From Actibacterium lipolyticum (GTDB lineage Bacteria; Pseudomonadota; Alphaproteobacteria; Rhodobacterales; Rhodobacteraceae), in NCBI RefSeq assembly GCF_900184935.1, contig NZ_FXYE01000002.1:930001-994000 (forward strand): a stretch of DNA of 64,000 nt, given 5' to 3'. The position numbers and the translations under genes were made by a program. Of the stretch, positions 49,701-64,000 are shown piece after piece. Positions within the stretch are counted from its first letter, which is position 1. The number at the start of each line of letters is the position of its first letter. The notes beneath the pieces are model-generated. The model worked only from the letters and a program-made list of their open reading frames with translations, made no database searches and was not told the DNA's origin.

Positions 49701-52700
49701 CGTGTCGCTGACATTCACCGGCTTTTGCCAGAATCAGGCCTGCATATCGTGGACGAGGCTTTCGTGCGCGTTCATATCAATCTTCTTGCTGTGCCCGGTG
49801 CCCCGCTGGAAAGTGTGCGCGTGGCGCAAAGCCACACCGTGCTGCTGGGCCAATGCCGCAGCTTCTTGCGCGAACACGGCATTGATGCCGTCGCCGGCGC
49901 GGACACTGCCGGTTCGGCCAAACACATCGCAGAACTTGGCGATCCGTCCCAAGGCGCGCTTGCCTCTGAGCTGGCCGGAGAGATTTACGGCCTGAACGTT
50001 GTGGCCCGCCATATCGAAGATCACGACAAGAACACGACCCGTTTCTTGGTGATGTCACGCGAACCAAACCTGAAACGGCGCGGCGAAGCGGGCATGATGA
50101 CCAGTTTTGTCTTCCGCGTTCGCAACATTCCCGCTGCGCTTTACAAAGCGATGGGCGGTTTCGCGACCAACGGCGTGAACATGACCAAACTGGAAAGCTA
50201 TATGGTGGATGGCCATTTCACTGCGACGCAATTCTATGCGGACATTGAAGGCCACCCAGATGATCGCAACGTACAGCTTGCACTGGAAGAGCTGGACTAT
50301 TTCACGTCGCATGTATCGCTTTTGGGGGTCTATCCCGCTGATCCAAAACGCCGCTAAGTTGCGTCAGCCGATCCGGTATTCCAGATCCCGCGCAAATTTG
50401 CGCACGCCGGTCTTAAACTTCTTGGTCAAGCTGGCCTTGGCCAAACGAAGCGACTGAAGGAACAGGCGCGCGCTCATACTGCGCGGCTTCAACTCCAACT
50501 CAATCGCCAACCGGGTTTGCCGCGGTGAAAGCGGAACCAGCTCAACAGACAGGTATCCGTTCAAACTGGAGCTGACAGATTCGACTTTCAGAAGTTCTGG
50601 CCAATCGAAATTCACAAGCTCGGCGTCAAGAACACGTGTTTTGCCGCGAAACGGAAAGCTGCATTTCCACGCCATTCCACAGCCGGGCTGTTCCAGATCA
50701 TCGGTCCGTTCAAGTGTTGCGCCACGGCGCAGAATCGCGCGTTCAAACGCATCGAAATCAGAAATGGCTGCAAACACCCGATCAATCGGGGCTGCGATAT
50801 CTTCCCGTGATGAAAACTTCATCTCACCCGCCGCTTACCTAAACAGTGCTCTTTTGGCGTCAATCCAACCGGTCTGCAAGCCAGTTTGCCACCAAAAACC
50901 GTGCGATGGCCCCATCACGCGGCGGCGCGATCTTTGAGTGTTCGCCAGCGAAAACTGCCAGCATTTCTTCGCGTGTAACCCAAAGCGCATCTTCGATTTC
51001 GACGGGATCGATGGTGATTTCGGTTCCCAACGCCTCTCCCCAACAGCCCAGCATCAGTGACGACGGGAACGGCCATGGCTGCGACGCCAAATAGCTGACG
51101 CGCCCGACGGGTACGCCGGTTTCCTCTAACACTTCGCGGCGTACGGCGGCCTCCATCGGCTCTCCGGGTTCAACGAAGCCTGCCAAAAGGGAATACATTC
51201 CTTCGGGCCAACCGGGGGAACGGCCCATCAGTACGGAATTGCCGTGGGTAATCAGCATAATCACCACCGGGTCCGTGCGCGGAAAGTGGTGCCCGCCGCA
51301 GGATGGGCAGGTGCTTTGCCAACCCCCGTTGCTGATTTCGCTTTTGTGCCCACATCGCGAACAAAACGCATGGCTACGGTGCCAGCTTAGAATGGCCTTC
51401 GCAGTGGCTGCCAATTCGGCCTCTCGGGCGGATAGCAGGGTCATCAAACGGCGCAATTCTGCAAACACATGGTTTTCAGGAAGGTCTGGATGGCGCTGTT
51501 CGCTTGGATCAAGGAAGGTGTTCAGCGTGTCAGGCAATTCTTCTGGCTGCCAGTCAGAGAAATCGACGGCAAATCGCGCGGCCTCCCCTTCAAGCCCCAA
51601 GAACACTGCGCCCTTCTTGCGGCCATCCAAAACCGGGTGCGTACAGCCAAGCCATGCAAGTGCCCCGTCAGCGAACAGCGGCTTGCCGCGCCACAGCAAC
51701 ATGACCCGTGTCGTGCTGGCGTTCCAGATGTCGTCGATGGCCGCCGCATCGCCACGCAGCTGGGCCGCCCGATCCAGACCAGAACCGCCAAAAGTCACTT
51801 CCTCTGCATGCCGCATTCACGCACTCCTTTTCGCCGCTATGACTGCCATGAGTGCAAGGGTTGAGCAACGAAAGAAAAAATCGCGCTAAGGGCGTTTTGC
51901 CTCTCGTAACCCAGCGTCAGCAAAGATAGTGTCACCAAGCCGTCACGGTGTTATCCTACCGATATTCTATTCTTTGATATTGGAGGCTCTCATGACTGAC
52001 CATCGGACGCTGAATATCAACCGCCGGAGCTTTTTATCTGGCACAGTCGCGGGGGCGTCATTGATCGCGCTGCATCCATTTTCCGCACGTGCGGCGACCA
52101 ATCAAGCGCACCTGCGCATCATGGAAACGACCGACCTTCACGTTCACGTATTTCCGTATGATTACTATTCTGATCGCCCGATCGATACGGTCGGCCTTGC
52201 CCGCACGGCAGCACATATCAAAAACATCCGCGCCGAGGCGACAAACTCCATGCTGATCGACAACGGTGATTTCCTTCAGGGGAACCCGATGGGCGACTAC
52301 ATCGCCTATGAGCGCGGCATGAAAGAGGGCGACATGCACCCCGTCATCGCCGCGATGAACGCCGTGGGCTTTGACGCATCGACACTGGGCAACCACGAAT
52401 TCAACTATGGCCTCGATTTCCTGATGAAATCGCTGGCGGGCGCAAAATTCCCGGTTCTGTCGGCCAACGTTGTGAAAGAGGCCGGTGGCGACCCGACCAA
52501 AGACGTGACGCTGGTAAAGCCTTACGTCATTCTGGACCGCGAAGTGACCGATGGTTCAGGCGAAAAGCACCCGATCAAGGTTGGTTTCATCGGTTTCGTG
52601 CCGCCCCAGATCATGACCTGGGATCGCCGTCATCTGGAAGGCAACGTGATGGCGCGCGATATCATCGAAACCGCCAAAGCCTACATTCCTCAGATGAAAG

Positions 52701-55700
52701 AGGAAGGCGCGGACATCATCGTCGCGCTAAGCCATTCGGGCATCGGATCGGCCGAATATACCGAAGGGATGGAAAACGCCTCTGTTCCGCTGGCGGCGAT
52801 TGACGGGATTGATGCGATCATGACGGGGCACAGCCACCTTGTGTTCCCCTCGTCCACTTACGACAGCTATGCGGGCGTGGATGTGGCCAAGGGCACGATC
52901 CACGGCAAGCCTGCTGTTATGGGCGGCTTCTGGGGGTCGCACCTTGGTGTGATCGACCTGATGCTGGAACGCTCCGGCAACGAATGGCGCGTGGTTACGC
53001 ATGCCTCGGAAGTGCTGCCAATTTCCAAACGCAACGAAGATCGCAGTGTCGTGGCATTGGTGGAAAGCGAACAGTACGTGTTGGATTCGGTCGCCAAAGA
53101 CCACGAAGAAACGCTTGCCTATGTGCGCCGCGCGGTCGGCAAAACCTCGGCCCCGCTGCATTCCTATTTCGCGCTGGTGGCGGATGACCCATCCGTGCAG
53201 ATCGTTTCGATCGCGCAGAAATGGTACATCGAAGAGATGATGAAAGGCACCGAATACGAAGGGCTGCCGATCCTTTCCGCCGCTGCACCGTTCAAGGCGG
53301 GTGGCCGTGGCGGCCCGGAATATTACACCGACGTGCCTGCCGGTGACGTGGCGATCAAGAATGTGGCTGACTTGTACCTATACCCCAACACCGCTCGCGC
53401 GGTTCGGGTAACGGGTGCGCAGGTCAAGGAATGGCTGGAACGCAGTGCTGGCATGTTCAACCAGATCACGCCGGGTCAGGCCGATCAGGTTCTGCTGAAC
53501 CCCGATTTCCCCAGCTACAATTTCGACGTGATTGACGGCGTTCAGTATCAGATCGACCTTAGCCAACCGTCAAAATACGAAAGCCGCGAAGGAACCGTGG
53601 TGAATGCCGATGCCAACCGCATCGTAAACCTGACCTATAATGGCCAGCCGGTGAACCCGGATGACGCTTTCATCATCGCCACCAACAACTACCGCGCTGG
53701 CGGCGGCGGGCATTTCCCGGGCGCTGATGGGTCCACCACTGTGTTCGAGGCGCCAGATACCAACCGCGATGTGATCGTGCGCTATATCGTAGAACAGGGC
53801 ACCATTAACCCGTCTGCCGATGCGAACTGGACGTTCAAACCACTGCCCGGCACGACCGTGCTGTTCGATACTGGCCCCAAAGCGGCGGACTACGCCGACA
53901 AGGTCCCCGGCGTAAAGATCGAGCCCGCAGGCGAAGGCCCCGACGGTTTCGCCCGATTCCGCATCACCCTGTGAACGGATAAATGAAAACGGCGGCCCAA
54001 TTCGGACCGCCGTTCAACATTCCGCCTGAAAAGGGGTTAGCCCTCTACCGGCTCAATCATATCCACGCGCGTTGCGTGGCGACCGCCTTCGAACTCGGCC
54101 GTCAGGAACGCATCCACGATATCAAGCGCAAGACCTTCGCCCAGCGTGCGCACACCCAGCGACATCATATTGGCGTCGTTGTGTTGGCGGATCATCCGGG
54201 CCGAAAACGTATCAGCGCAAACGCCGCAACGAATGCCTTTTACCTTGTTTGCCGCCATCATGATGCCCTGCCCGGTGCCGCACAGGATGATGCCAAACTG
54301 GCAATCACCATCGGCGACGCGCTGCGCGGCCGCTTGACCGTGCTTGGGATAATGGGTGCTTTCTGGCGTTGTCGGGCCGATATCGACTGCTTCCCAACCA
54401 AGGTCGGCGATATGAGCGGCAATGACCTGTCGAAGCTCAATGGCGGCATGGTCGCTGGACAGGACGACACGTTTGTTGATTGTCATGAAGAGGCTTTCCC
54501 GTTCGCATAGGCAGTATGGCGGCTGGACCGCGTTGAATCAGGTGTCCCTTGTTTCGTCAATTATTTCGGTTTTCAAGTGACCATAATGGCCCACCTTCAC
54601 CAGAACATCGGGTTCGGTTGCCCGTCATCCGCAACGTCACAGCGATGACTTGAGTTTTCGGTCGGCCTTTGTTTTCACTGCAGCGAACCGCATTCACGAA
54701 AGAGCCCGATGTACGACGCCGTAATTTTCGACATGGACGGATTGCTGATCGATACCGAAAGCGTTGCCTTGGCCGCCGGTGTCGAAGCCTGCGCCGCTCT
54801 TGGTTATGACGTTTCGCTGGACTTCATGCACACGCTTATCGGTGTGGATGACAAAACCGGCTGGGCGCGATTGACGGCCCATGTTGGCGAGGCTTTGGAT
54901 ATTCAGCAGTTAAACCGTGAATGGAACCGCGCCTGCGACAAACGCTTTGCCGATGGCATCCCCCAACGCCCGAACGTTTTGCAAGTCTTGGACCATATCG
55001 ATGCGCGCGCCCTGCCCAAGGCCATAGCAACGTCCAGCCGTCGCGCGCGGGCGATTGAAAAGCTGGCGATGGCCGGGTTGGCGGGGCGTTTTGAAACACT
55101 TGTCGGGGTCGATTGCGTGGAAAACCCGAAACCCGCGCCCGATCCCTACCTTCGCGCCGCCGCCCTTCTTGGCATCGCGCCTGACCGCTGTGTCGCGTTT
55201 GAAGACAGCGACACAGGTGTTCGCGCCGCACTTGCCGCTGGGATGACCGTGGTTCAGGTGCCCGATGTGGTGCGCTCTGCCGAAAACCGTGCGCACCACA
55301 CTGCCGACACGTTGCTAGAGGGCGCAAAGGCCTGTGGTTTGATTTAGGCGATAATGGCGGGCCAAACCGCCGCGTTGCGCCGGGCGAACGCACCGATATG
55401 GCCGATCTTTTTCAACCCGAACGCATCCGGGCGCAATGTCAGCTGGCGCTTCTTCGCTTCGGGGTACAGCCCCATCAACCGCCACACGGCGGACGGCGGC
55501 ACCATCGCATCATCCGATACCGAAACGACCTTCATCTCTCCGCGCATGGCGGGAGGGTTCGGATGCGGCAACGCGCGGCCGATGTCATTTCGATTAAATC
55601 CGGGCGTGGTGCACCAACGCCGCCACTGCCAATAAACACCGGATGGGATATCCGCCCCAAGGCCAAGGATTTTGCCGGGAAGATATCCAAGAACCTTCGT

Positions 55701-58700
55701 CGCGATTGGCCCTGCCCCGTACCAGAATGCCAAAACGGAAGGCACGTAATCCCAAGGGTGATCCTTGATATGAACCGGGCCGCTGGCGACGGTAATCATA
55801 CGCTCCACCCGATCTGCGCCATCCTGAAACGGCAACATCAGCCCGCCAATGGAATGCCCAACGACCCATAGCGGTGTATCGGGAAATGTATCGCCCAACA
55901 CCTTTAGGGCCGCCTGTTGGTCGTGAACGCCCCAATCAACCATCGTCGCCTTTGACTGACGGATCGGCCCTGTCGCCGACAGGCCAAAGTCACGGTAATC
56001 ATATGTCAGGCAGGCAAGGTTTTGCGTTTCGGCCAACCACTGCGCGAAGCCTTGGTAATACCCCTGCGGAACGCCGGTTGCGCCGTTCAGCACAACCGCC
56101 GCGCGGGGGGTGCCGTCTGGGCGATGAATCTTGCCCACCAAACGAGCCGTACCAGCATCAATTTGCACATCGCTGACATCAGATGTCCCTGTGATTTCAA
56201 ATTTGGCTGGCGCGTTCATGGCGTGGCTCCGACTGTCTAGACCGTTCGGTCCAATAGCACCTCTGGACCGAACGGTCTAGAGCCATTAAGTAGTCAGAAT
56301 GAGCACAAAACCCGCATCCACACGTGACCGGCTGACCCTAAACGCCGTGAAACTGTTCCGCCAAAAGGGTTATCACGGCGTCGGTTTGGCCGAGATCTTG
56401 GCCGAAAGTGACGCGCCCAAGGGCTCGCTCTATCACCACTTTCCAAACGGCAAGGCCGATCTGGCCGTGGCGGCCGCCACGCTGGCATCCGACATGTTGC
56501 TGCAAACCATCGACGATTCCTTTGCCAACGCCCCTACCTTCCGCGAAGGGGGCACCAACCTGTGTTTCAAACTGGCCAAGTTTTTCGACATCTCTGGCAC
56601 ATGGGATGGCTGCCCGGTTTCCGGCATCCTATTCGATGGCCCCGAAAATGAGGTGTTCCGTGATCACGCCAACAGCATCTTTACCGGCTGGCTGAACCGT
56701 GTCGCTGAACACGCGCGTCGCCTGAACGAACCGCGCCCCGATGAAAAAGCAGAAATGCTGTTAATCACGATTCAAGGCGCATGGACCTTGGCCCGCGCAC
56801 GGCGAGATTCCGATGTTTTGCGCGCATTGCCTTCAAAGTTCCTTGGACCTTGCGAATCCGAAGCATGACGCATATGTAACGGATCGAGAGGTTGGCGCGG
56901 GCAGGCACCTCGCCAACCCGGTCAGGTCCGGAAGGAAGCAGCCGTAACGAGCCCCGCTTGGGTCGTTGTCCAGCCTCTCACCTTATCCCCCACAGGATCA
57001 GCGCCAATATACCGGCAGCAACCAACGCCGCCATGGCCAGTGGAAACACGCGAAACCGCCGCGTGGCGGACCCTTGGGGAAACCCCAAACCAGCCCGAAA
57101 CACGATCACCGCTAAGGCACAGGCCAGCACCTGCCACCCGATGAAGCCGTTGATCCGGTTCAGGCCGCGCGTAAACCCGTCACCCGTGGGCGGCACCGTG
57201 TTGAACACCCAAAAGGAATAGGCAAAGACACCCGCCCAAAGTGCAAGTGCCAACCAGAAAGCCACACGCGGGCTGAAATTTGGCGCATCGTTCATCCCAG
57301 CAGCCTAACATGAACCGTAAAACCGACGAACCGCGCGTTAGCCCACACCATCAATGACTTGCCCCGGAACGCGTTCGGCCCAGTCTGACAGAAAGGCGGC
57401 CATCTCCTCTTCTCCGGCAAGGTCGGGGGTGCGGCGGGGTAAGGCGACGCCGTGTTCCAACGCGATCCGCGCGCAGGTGATGTGATCCCGCGTGGCACGG
57501 GCGGGGCAGTTTTCGGACCCGTGGATGATTGTCGAAAGCAGCGTGCCGCCATACCCGTTCACGTGGCTTAGATCGGGTTTAAGCGATAGGAAAAACGCCA
57601 TCACCTTGGGCAGGCCTTCCCAACCGGCGACCTGTACGGGCGTCACCCCCTGCCCGTCCGGGCGATCATATTCCAACCCCAGCGCGACAAGCCGCTTCAT
57701 ATGTTCCAGCTTTCCGGGCAGATGCAAAACCTCGCGCAGGATGTTGCGGAATGCGGGTGGCAGGGTGTGCGGATCAACAAAGCGCCCGGTGGTATCGCGA
57801 CCCTCGGCCGCCATGGCCAGCAATTCTTCGATGTCTGTCAGCGGGGGTGCGCCACGTTCCTCAATCGCTTGCGCGACATCTGTGTTTCCAAACACCCGCG
57901 CAAAGGCATAGGCGTTGGCCCCGTGGAATTCCCGCGCCGGATCAGCGCCCGCGCCCAAGATCATATCAACCATACGGCGGTCACACATCCGCCGGGCGGC
58001 TTGATGCAACGCGGGCGCGACCCAGGGTTCTTCGCCCCCGACCGGATCGGCGGCAAAATCATCGGCCCGCGCCCCCGCATCCAACAGCATTTGCACCGCC
58101 ACATGATCGTTGAAATCCATCGCCCGCAGCAGCGCATTTGTGCCACGCGGGTCAGCGCCGTATTCCAGCAGCATGGCCAACCCTTCGTGGTGGCCAAGTT
58201 CGGTCGCGTGATACAGCGATTCACCATCATTGGGGTTGGCGCCCCGCTCCAGAAACCAGCGGCCTAAGGGCATGTTATTGGCATGGCCAATCGCCCCGTA
58301 CAGCGCAGACAGCGGGTGATCGTTTTCAGCACTTACCGGCATGCTGTCATTCACATCCGCCCCGTGATCCACCAGCATTTGCGCGATGGCCAGCATATCG
58401 TCCTGACGCTTGGGCGCGGCGTGGATGTATTTGGAAAAGGCCAGATGCAGCATCGGGCTGCGCGGTCCGCGGGCGCGTGTGGCGGCGTCGGGGTCTTCGG
58501 CCAACGCCGCCTCAACCGCAGCACGATCATAAAGCGCAACCTGAAGCCCAAACAAACCGTCGGCCAAATCGGGCGTATCGGCCAAAAGGCGCTGGGTGAC
58601 CCAATTTTGCCCGTGATACAGCGCAATCTTCAGCCGCTGTTGCCGCGCGGCGCGATCAAGCCCGACCGTTTCAGCAGCAAATTTCAGGCGCGGCCAGCTT

Positions 58701-61700
58701 TCGAACCCGTTTTCCCGTGCAATCACATGCAGGAAATCGGCGTGTTTCAGTGTGTTACCTATGGTGCGCGGCGGATACATACGCAGCCGGTCGGCGGCCC
58801 CGCGTTCAGCAGCCTCATAGGATTTTTTCAACGCCTTGGCGTCACGGCGCAACTTTTCTAGGGAAAGAGCCATCGGTTTCCTCGCAAGAACGCCCGATGA
58901 TCCGCTATCCGGGCATGAGCAAAACCGAGAATGTGATCGGTATTTGCGAAAGGGGTGCCGGTACGGCTTTCCGCGGATCAGGTGGCCAAACCCCTTATGG
59001 CCACGATTACCTTACCCGAGTGCTGGACGTCGGACAAGCCAGCGCCTACTCTGCCCAAGCTTAGAATCCGAGAGGGCCCATGTCCGACACGCCAGACACC
59101 GGCTATCAGGTGCTCGCCCGTAAATACCGCCCCGCCACCTTTGCCGATCTGATCGGGCAAGAGGCGATGGTGCGTACGCTGAAAAACGCGTTCGAGGCTG
59201 ACCGCATCGCGCAGGCCTTCATCATGACCGGTATTCGCGGGACGGGTAAAACCACCACCGCGCGGATCATCTCAAAGGGGATGAACTGCATCGGGCCAGA
59301 TGGGAACGGCAAACCCACGACGGACCCTTGCGGTGTGTGCGAACATTGCGTTGCCATCGCCGAAGGTCGCCACGTTGATGTGATGGAGATGGACGCCGCA
59401 TCCCGCACCGGCGTTGGTGACATCCGCGAAATCATCGACAGCGTGCATTACCGCGCGGCTTCGGCCCGGTATAAGATTTACATCATCGATGAGGTTCACA
59501 TGCTGTCCAACAGCGCGTTCAACGCGCTGCTGAAGACGCTTGAAGAACCGCCCGCCCACGTCAAATTCATCTTCGCCACCACCGAAATCCGCAAGGTTCC
59601 GGTGACGGTCCTGTCGCGGTGTCAGCGGTTCGATCTGCGCCGGATCGAACCCGAGGTGATGATCGACCACCTGAAATCCATCGCCGCGAAAGAAAACGCC
59701 GCGATTGCCGAAGACGCGCTGGCCCTGATTACCCGCGCCGCCGAAGGTTCCGTCCGTGACGCGATGAGCCTGCTGGATCAGGCAATCAGCCACGGCGCGG
59801 GCGAAACCACCGCCGATCAGGTGCGCGCGATGCTGGGCCTGGCCGACCGTGGCCGCGTGTTGGACCTGTTCGATATGATCATGTCGGGCGATGCGGCTGG
59901 TGCGCTGAACGAACTATCCTCGCAATATGCCGATGGGGCCGATCCGATGGCCGTGCTGCGTGATCTGGCCGAAATTACCCACTGGGTCTCGGTCATCAAA
60001 ATCACGCCCGAAGCCGCCGAAGACCCCACCGTTTCACCGGACGAACGCGCGCGCGGCCTGTCGATGGGTGAAAAGCTGCCAATGCGGGTGCTAACGCGCA
60101 TGTGGCAGATGCTGTTGAAAGCGATCGAAGAGGTCGCACAGGCCCCTAACGCGATGATGGCAGCCGAAATGGCGATCATCCGGCTGACGCATGTGTCCAC
60201 CCTGCCCTCGCCCGAAGAATTGGTGCGCAAACTGCAGGACACGCCGCCACCGCCTTTGCCCGGCCCCGGCGCGCCGTCACCTGCACCTGCGCCCCAAGGC
60301 ACAACCGCATATGCAAGCACCCCGGCGCCCAACGGCGGCGGCGGCGGTGGCCCGGTCGCCGCATTGGCCCAAGCGCCCGAATCCGCGCTGGCCCGATACG
60401 CGCAGTTCGATCAAGTCGTCGAGTTGATCCGCAAGAACCGCGACATCAAGCTGTTGGTCGAAGTCGAAACAACCCTTCGGCTTGTCAGCTATTCCCCCGG
60501 GCGCATTGAATTTGAACCGACCGAAAACGCCCCCCGCGATTTGGCCGCCCGTTTGGGCCAGTCATTGCAAAGCTGGACAGGCGCGCGTTGGGCGGTTTCT
60601 GTAACGAACTCTGGCGGTGGAACAACCATCGCAGAAGTACAGGACGCAGACCGGCTTGCACTGGTGGCCGAAGCCACGGAACACCCGCTGGTTCAGGCCG
60701 TCTTGTTGGCCTTTCCAAAAGCAAAGATCACCGAAATAAGAACTCCCGAAGCTTTGGCAAAAGCAGCCGCCGCTGATGCGCTGCCCGAGGTCGAAGATGA
60801 ATGGGATCCGTTCGAAGAAGACTAAGGAGAAAGTACGATGTTCAAAGGTTTGGGCGCCATGGGTGACATGGCCAAGATGATGAAATCCGCGCAGGAAATG
60901 CAGTCCAAGATGGCCGAGATGCAGGAAGAACTGCATTCCATCAGTGTCGTTGGCGAAAGCGGCGCAGGGCTGGTTAAGGCAACCGCCACGGCAAAGGGCG
61001 AGTTGACCGGGCTAGATATTGACCCGTCAATCTTTCACCCCGACGAAAAAGAAGTGGCCGAGGATCTGATCCTTGCGGCTATCAAAGACGCACAAGCCAA
61101 GGCGCAGGAACGTTCGAAGTCCGAAACCCGCCGCCTGTTGGAATCCATGGGCCTTCCGGCTGATATGGATTTGCCGATCTAATCGGCACCTTCCCTTATG
61201 GCCGACGCAACGCGCGACATCGAAAACCTGATCGAGCTGATGGCCAAACTTCCCGGCCTCGGCCCCAGATCGGCACGCCGGGCGGTTTTGCACATGATCA
61301 AAAAGCGGGGGCTGTTGATGACCCCGCTGGCCGATGCGATGCACATTGTGGCGGCCACCGCGCGTGAATGCCTGAACTGCGGCAACATCGGCACATCGGA
61401 TGTGTGCGACATCTGCACCAGCGAAAAACGCGCCACCGGCGAATTGTGCGTGGTCGAAGACGTGGCCGACCTGTGGGCGATGGAACGCGGCGCGTCCTTC
61501 GCGGGGCGGTATCACGTGCTTGGCGGCACGCTGTCTGCGCTGGATTCTATGGGCCCGGACGAACTGCGCATTCCAAAGTTGGTGGATCGGGTAAAGACCG
61601 AAGGGATCACCGAAGTGATCCTTGCCCTGAATGCGACGGTCGACGGTCAAACGACCGCGCATTACATCGCCGAACAGCTTGAAGGTTTGGGCGTTTCCGT

Positions 61701-64000
61701 CACCTCGCTTGCGCAGGGCGTGCCGATTGGCGGCGAGCTTGATTACCTTGACGATGGCACGATCACCGCTGCGCTTAGGGCGCGGAAGTCGTTCTAACTG
61801 GCAAGCCGCAGCATTTCAGGCCCACGCCCAAAGATCGCTTCGGCCCCCAACCGCCCCAACTCATCCGAACATTTCGCACCCCGCCCGCATCCGGCAACGG
61901 CCACCGTGATACGGTCCGACAGATTGTCGATGATCGGATGGTCCGCATCCGTATAGGTGGTGACGCACGCGTTTCGGTGGACATTCATAATGTTCAGATC
62001 TGGCATCCGTTCGCGCATCGCACCCGCCAGTTTTTCGGCGACCACAGGCGAACCACCGCCGCGGAACCACTCCTTGATCTCAGCGGTCGAGTGGAGCGGA
62101 TCGTCAGACGGATCACCGCCCAGCTTAAGATAAAACTTACCGTCCGGGTATCGGATGGGCGGCAGCAGATAAGGATCTTCGCCATTCGGTTTCAGATAGA
62201 TCAGCGAAGGCATCGCGTGCAACCGGGCGGCCTCCTGCGCTGACACTTCGAACAGGGCAACGGTGCGGGCGTAAACATGCAGCGGCAGCGCATTGGGCAG
62301 GATCATGTTGGTGAACCCACCTGCGGCCACCAACACCCGGTCAGCCTCAAACAGGCCGGTATCCGTGTCGATCTGCACAGCCCCGCCAGTTTCACGAAGC
62401 CCCCGCACCGTGGCATCCACAATCAACGCCCCGGCACGCTCTGCCGCGCACCCTTGGGCCAGCACCAAATTACGCGGAGAGATATAGCCCGCCCCCGATT
62501 TTTCATGCAGGGCAAGCACGCCATCAGGAAAATGAAAATAAGGGAACCGCGCGGCCAGTTCGGCGCCTTGGTACGCATCGGCCTTAATCCCGGCATCATC
62601 GCGCACCGCTTTCACCCTGCGCATAAAATCACCGTCCTCTGTTCCGGCCATCACTGCGCCGACGTCAGAAAAGAACGGCACTCCGCTTACCGCCTCTATC
62701 TCGCGGTAGCGCGCGATCGAGGCGCGGCTGACCTCGCTCCAAAATGGAGATGGGTCAAGCGCGCGCGTGATGCGCCCTTCGTCATAGTGGCTGGCAAAAA
62801 CGCCTTGGTGCGTGGGTTTATCCGAAGGTTCCGATGGGCCAATCAACACAACATCATGGCCAGCCATCGCCAAATGCCGCGCAGCTGCCGAACCAATCAA
62901 ACCACGCCCAATAACCGCAATTTTCATACCCGCCCCACGAAAAAGCCCGACCTAATTGGCCGGGCTTAAAGCGTCGTCGATCAAAGGGACAAGATCAATC
63001 CTCGTCAGCCTCATCCTCGTCAGAATCTGGAAGGTTGAAGAAGCTGTCCGCATCTGGCAGCGCCGCTTCTTTTTCTTCTTCTTCGTCATCAGCACCGCCA
63101 AGGGTGAATGTCTCAAGCCCGGAAATCGCCGTTGGGATTTTGGGATCGGCTTCCATGCCAAGCGACTGTTCTGTCGACAGCAGCTTGCGGCGTTCATCGT
63201 CGCTCATCGAAGCGCCTTCGGCAGCTTTCTTCGCGGCGGCCTTTTGAACAGCGGCGTCCAGTTCAGACTGTTTACACAGGCCAAGGGCAACCGGGTCAAT
63301 CGGCTGAATGTTAGCAATGTTCCAGTGCGTCCGCTCGCGGATTGCCTGAATGGTGGGCTTGGTTGTACCAACCAGTTTCGATACCTGACCGTCGGTCAGT
63401 TCTGGGTGGAACTTGACCAGCCACAGGATGGACGCAGGGCGATCCTGACGCTTTGACAGCGGGGTGTACCGTGGGCCACGGCGTTTTTCTTCGCCAACGG
63501 CGGATGGGTTAAACTTCAGCTTCAGCTTAACCATCGGGTCGGCTTCGGCCTTGTCGATGTTTTCCTGAGTCAGCTGATTGTTGGTGATCGGGTCGAACCC
63601 TTTAACACCAGCAGCGACGTCACCATCGGCAATACCTTGGACTTCAAGTTCGTGCAGGCCACAGAAATCAGCGACCTGTTTGAACGTCAATGTTGTGTTG
63701 TCCACCAGCCAGACTGCTGTGGCCTTCGCCATGATCGGTTTGTCCATGGACCTACTCCTTTAAACAAATCTCTCCCGCGCCGGGAAAACGGCTGGTCCGG
63801 CTGGACCTATTCCTCGTTTTCGGGGAGGTTTGGGATGTATATAGTCGCCTCGTCCACTGGAGAAAAGAGAAAATGCGCTGGTTGCTTATCCTGTTCCTTT
63901 CCACACGTCTGGCGCATGCCGATGGCGAACCTGCGGGCGATTTCGACTATTACGTTCTGTCGCTTTCGTGGTCCCCGACTTTTTGCGCGCTGGAAGGGGA

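Overview
The window looks like chromosomal DNA of a GC-rich marine-type Rhodobacterales (Roseobacter group) alphaproteobacterium. The evidence is the gene content and order: ccoNOQP-ccoGHIS divergent from a universal stress gene and followed by fnrL/hemN, a fused oxidoreductase-SelD with mnmH, YejABEF, a TrcR (DUF1013) regulator, a small SRP RNA, and many ATGA-type overlaps. It is almost fully coding: about 60 protein genes plus one structural RNA. I saw no tRNA, rRNA, IS element, prophage or CRISPR array.

Region 1 (1-7.7 kb): mnmH and selD (selenouridine pathway) converge and overlap. They are followed by a three-gene AttEFGH-like ABC module (ATPase, large FtsX-type permease, secreted lipocalin-like AttH). 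Region 2 (7.9-13.1 kb): a PotDABC-type uptake operon with a fifth gene of unknown function. Region 3 (13.1-21.2 kb): TPR protein, PHP phosphoesterase, AbrB-type membrane protein, a YbbA/YbbP ABC module divergent from a TesA-like esterase with which it shares a CATG start site, and a GlcD-like flavoprotein. Region 4 (21.2-26.6 kb): hemC, hemE and hemF, with an unrecognised two-gene membrane-anchored cassette between hemE and hemF.

Region 5 (26.7-31.8 kb): small lipoprotein, an SDR whose active-site lysine is replaced by cysteine, rsmC, clpS, a HAD hydrolase and a D,D-carboxypeptidase with a SPOR domain. Region 6 (31.8-42.9 kb) is a micro-oxic respiration island: ccoS, ccoI, ccoH, ccoG, ccoP, ccoQ, ccoO, ccoN, uspA, fnrL and hemN. 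Four FNR-type boxes (TTGAT-N4-ATCAA) lie in its intergenic regions, so FnrL probably controls the high-affinity cbb3 oxidase, its copper and assembly factors, the stress protein and oxygen-independent heme synthesis together.

Region 7 (42.9-48.7 kb): a YejABEF-type peptide ABC importer. Region 8 (48.9-56.9 kb): membrane-anchored cytochrome c, prephenate dehydratase, SRPBCC protein, NudC, a Tat-exported CpdB with a Pho-box-like site, RpiB, a HAD phosphatase, and an alpha/beta hydrolase divergent from a TetR regulator with two inverted operators. Region 9 (56.9-64 kb): SRP RNA, small membrane protein, ankyrin protein, dnaX-ybaB-recR, a DAO-type oxidoreductase, trcR, and the start of a ribonuclease T2 gene. 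No intergenic stretch exceeds about 260 bases. Everything is read from sequence alone; no database search was possible.
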